DNA from: Synechococcus sp. CPC35
GTDB taxonomy: Bacteria > Cyanobacteriota > Cyanobacteriia > PCC-6307 > Cyanobiaceae
DNA length: 6,572 nt
Assembly (NCBI GenBank): GCA_002684175.1
Contig: NYUU01000075.1
Location: 1 to 6,572 of the forward strand
Direction of reading: 5' to 3'
Below the pieces are notes generated by a model, which saw only the letters and a list, made by a program, of their open reading frames with translations, had not been told where the DNA came from and did no database searches. The position numbers and the translations under genes are program-made. Positions 1 to 4,676 of this stretch are shown here, in pieces. How positions within the stretch are numbered: position 1 is the stretch's first letter; the number at the start of each line of letters is the position of its first letter.

Positions 1-215
1 GGCTGAACGCACAGGGTGTGTCTGTGCTGGCCCTGGGCGATTCACCGAACGACCTGCCGTTACTGGAGGTGGCGGACATTGCGGTGGTTGTTCCCGGACG
101 GGATGGCCCCCATCCGGCTTTGCTCGAGGCTGTGAACCGGGGCCGGTTTCAACTGGCAACAGCGCCCCACGCTGAAGGCTGGGCGGAGGCCGTGAGGCGA
201 ATGCTTCCGGTCTGA
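1..215 (+). CDS. Glucosyl-/mannosyl-3-phosphoglycerate phosphatase, HAD family (C-terminal end only)
   Basis: This is the last ~71 residues of a protein that begins left of the window; the first whole codon is at 3 and the TGA stop is at 213-215. The segment GDSPNDLPLLEVAD (from position 36) is HAD motif IV. Its Asp (39-41) and the Asn-Asp pair (48-53) are the residues that in this family coordinate Mg2+ beside the phosphate. The 'SPND-PLLE-AD-AVVVPG' style is typical of mannosyl-3-phosphoglycerate phosphatase (MpgP/YedP-like). In cyanobacteria that family includes the enzyme that dephosphorylates glucosyl-3-phosphoglycerate to glucosylglycerate, a cytoplasmic compatible solute; gpgP would be the likely name, but the sugar specificity cannot be read from this fragment. 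The N-terminal DxD nucleophile motif and cap domain lie outside the window. The gene converges on pabC with 37 bp between the stops. Confidence 0.82.
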   Translation, partial: LNAQGVSVLALGDSPNDLPLLEVADIAVVVPGRDGPHPALLEAVNRGRFQLATAPHAEGWAEAVRRMLPV

Positions 216-252
216 TCGATTGCAGGCACCAATGATCCACTCACGTTTTCCT
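216..252. other. Short convergent intergenic gap between the phosphatase and pabC
   Basis: These 37 bp separate two genes that end toward each other. I see no GC-rich hairpin followed by a T-run on either strand (only a TTTT at 246-249), so transcription of either gene may run into the 3' end of the other. No other element is recognisable. Confidence 0.6.
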
Positions 253-1098
253 TCAGGCGTTGGACGTCGGTGATGGCGGAGCCGTTCCATCGATGAGCCG
301 CTTCCACAGCTCCGCGGCTTCAGAACATCGGTTCAAGGGTTGTCCATTCCATTTGATCAGGGGCCGACAGCTGAGGCTGTTGATCAGCAAGGCCTGATCA
401 CTCGACTGCAGGGTTGATCCCAGGTCGTCTTCCTGCACCAGCCCCTGCTGTACAGCCCGGCCACGCATCACTCCGGGCAGACAGCCGCTCGCCAGGGGTG
501 GAGTCAGCCATTGCCCGTCCCGCTTCACCAGCAGGTTGGCCACGGTGCTGCAGCAAAGCTCCCCCTCTGTGTTCAACAGCAGGGCGTCCCCGGCGCCGGA
601 CTGCTCTGCTTCGCGGCGGGCCTGAATCGATGCTCCGTAGGCGAATGTTTTGCAGCGGTTCACCAGACTCCCGGTGCTGCGACGTTCCAACCGGCTTGTG
701 ATCACTGTCAGTGGAGTGAATGTCGGCCTGCATGGATGAAGGGTCAGCCAGAAGCGGTGTTGCCCTGATGCCGGCGGGCTGATGCCGCGATGCTCGCCTG
801 AACCCCGGCTCCAGTTCAGCCGCAGTGCGCCGCTTTGATGGGGGAGGCCTGCCCGCTCAACCGCTTCGCCAATCAAGGGTTCGAGCCGGGACCGTTGCGG
901 TGGGGAAGCCATGCCCAGCAATGCGGCGCTTGTGCGCCATCGCATCAGATGCTCGTCCAGGAGCTGGGTGCGGCCGTTCAGGATCAACACTGTTTCGAAC
1001 AGTCCATCGGCGAGCAGAAGGCCCCGATCACTGAGCGGCAGGCTCAGTTGGTCCGGCTCACCCCATTGCCCATCCATCCAGGCGATTCCGTTGACCAT
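253..1098 (-). CDS. pabC: Aminotransferase class IV, probable aminodeoxychorismate lyase
   Basis: The protein has 281 residues, a normal length for class IV PLP enzymes. The predicted reaction is cleavage of 4-amino-4-deoxychorismate to p-aminobenzoate and pyruvate in folate synthesis, in the cytoplasm. Visible landmarks are the N-terminal block DRGLLLADGLFETV (residues 24-37), the likely PLP Schiff-base lysine K150 in CKTFAYGASIQARREA, the DALLLNTEGE strand (171-180), a GCLPGVMRG turn (205-213) and LINSLSCRPL (238-247). The odd point is that the family Glu five residues before the conserved Asn (N188), which binds the pyridine nitrogen of PLP, is Cys183 here. The ATG at 1098 is preceded 8 nt upstream by a clear GAGGAG ribosome binding site, which fixes the start. 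The ZIP-like gene stops only 12 nt upstream, and pabB lies beyond it, which favours lyase over branched-chain or D-amino-acid transaminase activity. Function is inferred from family and context. Confidence 0.85.
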   Translation of the reverse strand: MVNGIAWMDGQWGEPDQLSLPLSDRGLLLADGLFETVLILNGRTQLLDEHLMRWRTSAALLGMASPPQRSRLEPLIGEAVERAGLPHQSGALRLNWSRGSGEHRGISPPASGQHRFWLTLHPCRPTFTPLTVITSRLERRSTGSLVNRCKTFAYGASIQARREAEQSGAGDALLLNTEGELCCSTVANLLVKRDGQWLTPPLASGCLPGVMRGRAVQQGLVQEDDLGSTLQSSDQALLINSLSCRPLIKWNGQPLNRCSEAAELWKRLIDGTAPPSPTSNA

Positions 1099-1106
1099 GG
1101 CGTCAG

Positions 1107-1112
1107 CTCCTC
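1107..1112 (-). promoter_or_regulatory. Shine-Dalgarno site of pabC
   Basis: The minus strand reads GAGGAG here, 8 nt before the pabC ATG (1098-1096). It overlaps the TGA stop of the ZIP-like gene (1113-1111), so a ribosome finishing that gene sits on the pabC binding site. This is the strongest ribosome binding site among the minus-strand starts in the window; the others are weak or absent. Confidence 0.8.
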
Positions 1113-1806
1113 AGGCCCTGTCGAGCAGCCACACCGAGAGGATCCCGATGAACAGGGCCACATTGACGATTCCCGAGTCCTCCTCGCCATCCCTGTGTGC
1201 CTCCTTCATCACCTCCTCAACAGCGAGGTAGATCAGTGCGGCGGTGCCGAAGGCCAGCAGGCCGGTCATCCCCGGGCCTTCCAGGAGCTGTTTGATCAGA
1301 TGACTGGCCAGCAGCCCTGCCAGGTAAATCACAGCCATCAGGCTGCCTGCGACTGTGCTGCGCCAGCGGGATCCGCCCCGTCCGAGCAGGGTTCCCAGGC
1401 CCAGAGCGGCAAGTCCCATCTCCATGGCGATTGCCACGCTGATCACCCAGCCGTTTTCTCCCACGTCTCCGCTGACGCCCACCACCAGTCCGTCGATCAT
1501 CGAGTCGATCAGAAACGGCAACAGCAACAGCACCATGGGCCTTGGCCTGGACAGCTCCGATTGCCTGCTGTCATCCACGAATCTGTTGATCAGCAGCAGC
1601 AGGCTGAATCCAAGACAGAAGCCGATCGCCAGCGCCAGAGGGTGTCCGGCCGCTGTTGCACTCGGCATCAGGTCTGCCGCAGCTGTTCCCAGAACCAGGC
1701 CACCCACCAGATGAGCCACGATCCCGCGCACTTTCGGGCCAGGCCGGATGGTGCTGCCCAGCGCACCGCCGCCAACAAGAGCCAGGGCCGGGAGCGTCGT
1801 GATCAT
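1111..1806 (-). CDS. ZIP-like (zinc/iron permease family) membrane protein
   Basis: This is a 231-residue, very hydrophobic protein with about eight membrane segments (roughly 1-20, 27-48, 54-76, 91-112, 118-142, 149-171, 178-200, 212-229), the number expected for a ZIP divalent-metal transporter. Segment 2 (HLVGGLVLGTAAADLMP, 32-48) and the end of segment 7 (IYLAVEEVMKEAH, 192-204) read like ZIP proteins. The segment-4 and -5 metal motifs, normally HNxPEG/HNxxDG and HExP, appear here as DSMIDG (101-106) and MEMG (128-131), so the core histidines are missing. The loop between segments 3 and 4 is short and has no histidine cluster. The ATG at 1806 was chosen because the frame stays open to 2148 but there only mirrors pabB; its ribosome binding site is weak. 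The gene follows pabB by 40 nt and precedes pabC by 12 nt. Metal transport is plausible, but substrate and activity are uncertain. Confidence 0.72.
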   Translation of the reverse strand: MITTLPALALVGGGALGSTIRPGPKVRGIVAHLVGGLVLGTAAADLMPSATAAGHPLALAIGFCLGFSLLLLINRFVDDSRQSELSRPRPMVLLLLPFLIDSMIDGLVVGVSGDVGENGWVISVAIAMEMGLAALGLGTLLGRGGSRWRSTVAGSLMAVIYLAGLLASHLIKQLLEGPGMTGLLAFGTAALIYLAVEEVMKEAHRDGEEDSGIVNVALFIGILSVWLLDRA

Positions 1807-1847
1807 GTCAACGTCAGCATCCCGCTGATCAAAACCAGGCCTGGGGC
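1807..1847. other. Intergenic spacer pabB to ZIP-like gene, with a 10-bp palindrome
   Basis: This is the only gap over 12 nt within the minus-strand cluster. It contains the perfect palindrome CCAGGCCTGG (1835-1844), followed on the minus strand by TTTT (1834-1831). With no room for a loop only about three base pairs could form in a hairpin, so I do not call a terminator. It could be a weak pause or protein-binding site, or chance. Confidence 0.4.
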
Positions 1848-3146
1848 CTATTGCAACGCCATCAGCAGTGGACGAAGCTTCCAGCCCAGCTCCTCGGTTT
1901 CTCTGCCGGGGTCCGAGTCGGCGACGATTCCGCAACCGGCATGGGCCCGCAGTCGATGTCCCTGTCTCAGCAGCGAACGGATCAGGATGTTGCTGTCGAA
2001 GCTTCCATCCCAGTCGCGGCGAATCAGCGATCCGCAGTAGGGACCTCGGCTGGTGGGCTCCAGTTCGTTGAGGCGCTGGCAGGCCCGAAGTTTCGGGGCG
2101 CCGCTGATTGAGCCTCCGGGCCAGCAGGCCTCCAGAAGGTCCACCCATGTCAAGCCATTCCTGAGCTGACCTTCCACCACGGAGGTGAGGTGATGGACGG
2201 AGGCATAACTTTCCAGTCCCAGCAGCTGGGGGACCTGGATCGATCCCGGTCGACAGGCCCGACCGAGGTCATTGCGCAGCAGATCGACGATCATCACGTT
2301 CTCGGCACGGTCCTTGTCGCTGCAGATCAGCTCAGCAGCCAAGGCCGCGTCCCGATCGGGATCGTCATGGCGCGGTCTCGTGCCTTTGATGGGACGTGTC
2401 TGCACCTGACCGGTGCTGTCCACACGCAGGAACCGTTCCGGGGATGCGGACAGCAGAGCCTCCTCGTTGTCACTGATCACGAGGCCTGCAAACGGTGCCG
2501 GGCATTGCTGACGCATCTGCAGATAAAGCTCGAGGGCACTGCCGCCGAAGGGCCAATCGGTGCTGCAGCAGGCGGTGAGATTGGCCTGAAACAGATCTCC
2601 AGCCGTGATCAGATCGCGGATTCGTTGCACGCCCTCGGCGAAATCCTTGGCTTCGGTGTGATGCCTCCAGGCGTTCAGCGGAATCCCTGGCAGCTGTTGT
2701 GGTTCCGGGGCAGGCGTCACGCGCAGTGCCTTGGCCAGGGATTGCATGGCATCACCGTTTGTTCCCTCGATCCGGAGTCGTCGCTGCTTCACGTCAAAGC
2801 GCAGCACCGGGTCGTGGCGTGCGATCCAGAGGCTGGCCATCCCATCATCTGCCCAGGGATTGCCCTGTTCCGTCCAGGCAGCGGCCTCGTAGCTCAGCCA
2901 TCCACACCAGTGGCCGGCAGAGAGTTGGCGCAGGGCCTCGAAGGGATTGCGGGCGCCGCTTTCGCCCGGCAGGCCACGGCAACAGATCGTCTCCACCGGA
3001 GCTGCCGCCATGGTCATTTCGTGGCCGAGAGCTCCGCCATCGCCGTCCAGCCAGATCAGGCCGTCTTCTCCAAACACATCGGCCAAGATTCGAGCCACCG
3101 CCATGGGCTCCAGCCAGGGGAGGTGGAGATGCTCCGATGCAGTCAT
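1848..3146 (-). CDS. pabB: Aminodeoxychorismate synthase component I
   Basis: The protein has 432 residues, close to the usual length of a chorismate-utilising enzyme. It converts chorismate plus ammonia into 4-amino-4-deoxychorismate, the first step from chorismate to p-aminobenzoate; the glutaminase partner (PabA/TrpG) is not in the window. The C-terminal catalytic domain carries SASPERFL (233-240), PIKGTRPR (252-259), [10 protein letters not shown] (287-296), [13 protein letters not shown] (343-355) and [16 protein letters not shown] (404-419). K254 in PIKGT is the nucleophilic lysine that marks aminodeoxychorismate synthase; anthranilate synthases have Ala at this place, so TrpE is excluded. 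The less conserved N-terminal part (1-150) is typical. The ATG at 3146 overlaps the queC stop by 4 nt (ATGA), implying translational coupling; a partial GCAGGGG-like purine stretch precedes it. The stop is TAG at 1850-1848. Confidence 0.93.
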   Translation of the reverse strand: MTASEHLHLPWLEPMAVARILADVFGEDGLIWLDGDGGALGHEMTMAAAPVETICCRGLPGESGARNPFEALRQLSAGHWCGWLSYEAAAWTEQGNPWADDGMASLWIARHDPVLRFDVKQRRLRIEGTNGDAMQSLAKALRVTPAPEPQQLPGIPLNAWRHHTEAKDFAEGVQRIRDLITAGDLFQANLTACCSTDWPFGGSALELYLQMRQQCPAPFAGLVISDNEEALLSASPERFLRVDSTGQVQTRPIKGTRPRHDDPDRDAALAAELICSDKDRAENVMIVDLLRNDLGRACRPGSIQVPQLLGLESYASVHHLTSVVEGQLRNGLTWVDLLEACWPGGSISGAPKLRACQRLNELEPTSRGPYCGSLIRRDWDGSFDSNILIRSLLRQGHRLRAHAGCGIVADSDPGRETEELGWKLRPLLMALQ

Positions 3147-3823
3147 GCCCCTGCGTCACTGCAGAGATCGGATCGCCCGGCCTCCCGCAGTGCTGCATCC
3201 CGGATGCGGCAGCTGTCACAGAGACCGCAGGGCAACGCACCGCCGCTGTAACAGCTCCAGGTCTCGCGGATCGGCACTCCCAGGCGCAGGGCCTCATGCA
3301 CGATCCGCGTTTTGCTCCATGTCACAAGGGGTGCCCATAACTGTGTGCCATGGCCTTCCCGGCCTGCCTTGCTGGCCAGATCAGCCAGGGTCTGAAAGGC
3401 ACCGAGGTAGTCAGGTCGGCAGTCCGGGTAGCCGGAGTAATCAACGGCATTCACTCCCAGCACCAGATGGCCCGCACCACGGGCCTCCGCCAGGCTGAGG
3501 CCGATCGCGATGAACACGGTGTTGCGCCCGGGCACGTAGGTGGGGGGGATTGTCCCCTCCTGCAAGCCGTCCGTGGGCACGGTGATGGCTGTATCGGTGA
3601 GGGCTGAACCGCCCCATGCAGCCAGGTTCACAGTGATGCAGTGGTGCTCGGCCAGGCCGAGACGGCTGGAGATCCCAGCAGCAGCGTCCAGTTCCTGCCG
3701 ATGGCGCTGCCCGTAGTCGAAGGAAAGACCGATCACACGATTCCCAGCTTCGACCGCCAGGGCCGCAGCGGTGGCGGAATCGAGGCCGCCTGAGAGCAGA
3801 GCGACGGCGGTGTTCTGGGTCAT
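3143..3823 (-). CDS. queC: 7-cyano-7-deazaguanine (preQ0) synthase
   Basis: The protein has 226 residues, full length for QueC. It uses ATP and ammonia to convert 7-carboxy-7-deazaguanine to preQ0, the precursor of queuosine in tRNA. The PP-loop ATP-binding motif SGGLDS is at residues 11-16, followed by the FDYGQRH block (35-41). YVPGRN (96-101) and DYSGYPDCR (128-136) are QueC signatures. The zinc site is complete: C191, C199, C202 and C205 in the CYSGG...PCGLCDSC segment. The ATG at 3823 overlaps the stop of the upstream oxidoreductase by 4 nt, and its own stop overlaps the pabB start by 4 nt. There is no evident Shine-Dalgarno site, so reinitiation from the upstream gene is likely. Grouping with folate genes makes pathway sense because queuosine and folate both begin at GTP cyclohydrolase I, but that link is inference. 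Confidence 0.96.
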   Translation of the reverse strand: MTQNTAVALLSGGLDSATAAALAVEAGNRVIGLSFDYGQRHRQELDAAAGISSRLGLAEHHCITVNLAAWGGSALTDTAITVPTDGLQEGTIPPTYVPGRNTVFIAIGLSLAEARGAGHLVLGVNAVDYSGYPDCRPDYLGAFQTLADLASKAGREGHGTQLWAPLVTWSKTRIVHEALRLGVPIRETWSCYSGGALPCGLCDSCRIRDAALREAGRSDLCSDAGA

Positions 3824-4674
3824 GAGCTGCCGGTCAGTTCATGCAGGGCGCAGTAGTCCTGTTGATCCAGCGGTGTGTTCTCCGCAGCGGTCAGCAGATC
3901 GGCCAGGCCCTGCAGCCCCTTGTCCTGCAGACCGGCTGCGACGGTTTCCTGAAGAAACAGATTCAGGTCCTTGCGCAGCAGAGCGGTGCTGAAGTTCGGG
4001 TCGCCGTAGTTCCCGTCGAGCATCCGTTGCAGCTTCTTGTCGAAGGTGGGCGCATAGAGAGCGGAGGGTCGCAGGATCTCCATGAAGGTCTCCACCGGTA
4101 CACCCGCTTGCTGGATCAGACGCAGCGACAGTGAAAAGCTGTGGGTGAGGCTGGCGATCAGCTGGTTGAGAGCGATCTTGGTGGCGGCTCCGCTGCCGAC
4201 CGGTCCCACCAGGATCGGGTTTTCGCAGAGATGCCGCAGATTGCCCCGCTGCTGCTCGAACTCGGTGACGTCACCTCCGGCCATGACCAGCAGAGTGCCA
4301 TTGAGGGCCTGTGGTCGGCTTCCGAGAACGGGTGCTTCCAGGTAGCGACCGTTTTGATGCAGCACCTGTTCGGCCAGCTCTCGGCTTTCGCTCACTCCCA
4401 TGGTCCCCATGGGAATCACGGTGGTGTTGTTCAGGTCACCCAGTGAGCTGACGATCTTGGATGTCACCGGCCCGTCACGGAGCACGGTGACCACGGCGTC
4501 ACAGTCCCGTGCCGCACCCTCCAGTTCGGTGATGGGTGCTGCCCCCTGCTCCAGCAGTGGTGCGAGTCGATCTGGATTGCGGTTCCACACACGAACGCTC
4601 AGGCCCTGATCAAGGAACCGCCGGGCGATGGCATTCCCGAGGAGCCCTGCGCCCAGAAGGGCCACAGAGGTCAT
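3820..4674 (-). CDS. NAD(P)-dependent oxidoreductase, beta-hydroxyacid dehydrogenase (6PGDH/HIBADH-like) family
   Basis: The protein has 284 residues, standard for the 3-hydroxyisobutyrate dehydrogenase/glyoxylate reductase group. The N-terminal Rossmann fold has GAGLLG (8-13), and VWNRNPDR (29-36) after the second strand suggests preference for NADP. The likely catalytic lysine is K166 in [12 protein letters not shown], and the C-terminal helical domain holds [13 protein letters not shown] (228-240). The substrate-binding blocks deviate from the usual forms: where the family commonly has 'STvsP' there is MGTMGVSES (89-97), and where 'DAPVSGG' is common there is EAPVLGS (113-119). It therefore probably belongs to a subfamily with a different substrate, so I give no symbol. 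Possible roles include reduction of small aldehydes or beta-hydroxyacids. It starts 2 nt after the protease stop, has no clear ribosome binding site, and overlaps queC by 4 nt. Confidence 0.85.
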   Translation of the reverse strand: MTSVALLGAGLLGNAIARRFLDQGLSVRVWNRNPDRLAPLLEQGAAPITELEGAARDCDAVVTVLRDGPVTSKIVSSLGDLNNTTVIPMGTMGVSESRELAEQVLHQNGRYLEAPVLGSRPQALNGTLLVMAGGDVTEFEQQRGNLRHLCENPILVGPVGSGAATKIALNQLIASLTHSFSLSLRLIQQAGVPVETFMEILRPSALYAPTFDKKLQRMLDGNYGDPNFSTALLRKDLNLFLQETVAAGLQDKGLQGLADLLTAAENTPLDQQDYCALHELTGSS

Positions 4675-4676
4675 GG

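Noticed and set aside
253..1098. Assignment of the class IV enzyme as branched-chain or D-amino-acid transaminase
   Set aside because: The neighbourhood with pabB favours aminodeoxychorismate lyase, although sequence alone does not exclude transaminase activity.
1831..1844. Possible rho-independent terminator after pabB (CCAGGCCTGG then TTTT)
   Set aside because: The palindrome has no loop, the usable stem is about three base pairs, and the T-run is only four long.
835..2040. Long open frame of 401 codons on the plus strand
   Set aside because: It lies antisense to pabC, the ZIP-like gene and pabB, is rich in Gln/His/Ser as expected from the complement of these genes, and resembles no protein family.
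1807..2148. N-terminal extension of the ZIP-like gene by 114 codons
   Set aside because: The extension lies inside pabB, has Arg/Pro/Gly-rich out-of-frame composition, and precedes what is already a complete first membrane segment at the ATG at 1806.
2190..3251. Open frame of 353 codons on the plus strand
   Set aside because: It is the complement of pabB, which has all family motifs; the plus-strand product shows none.
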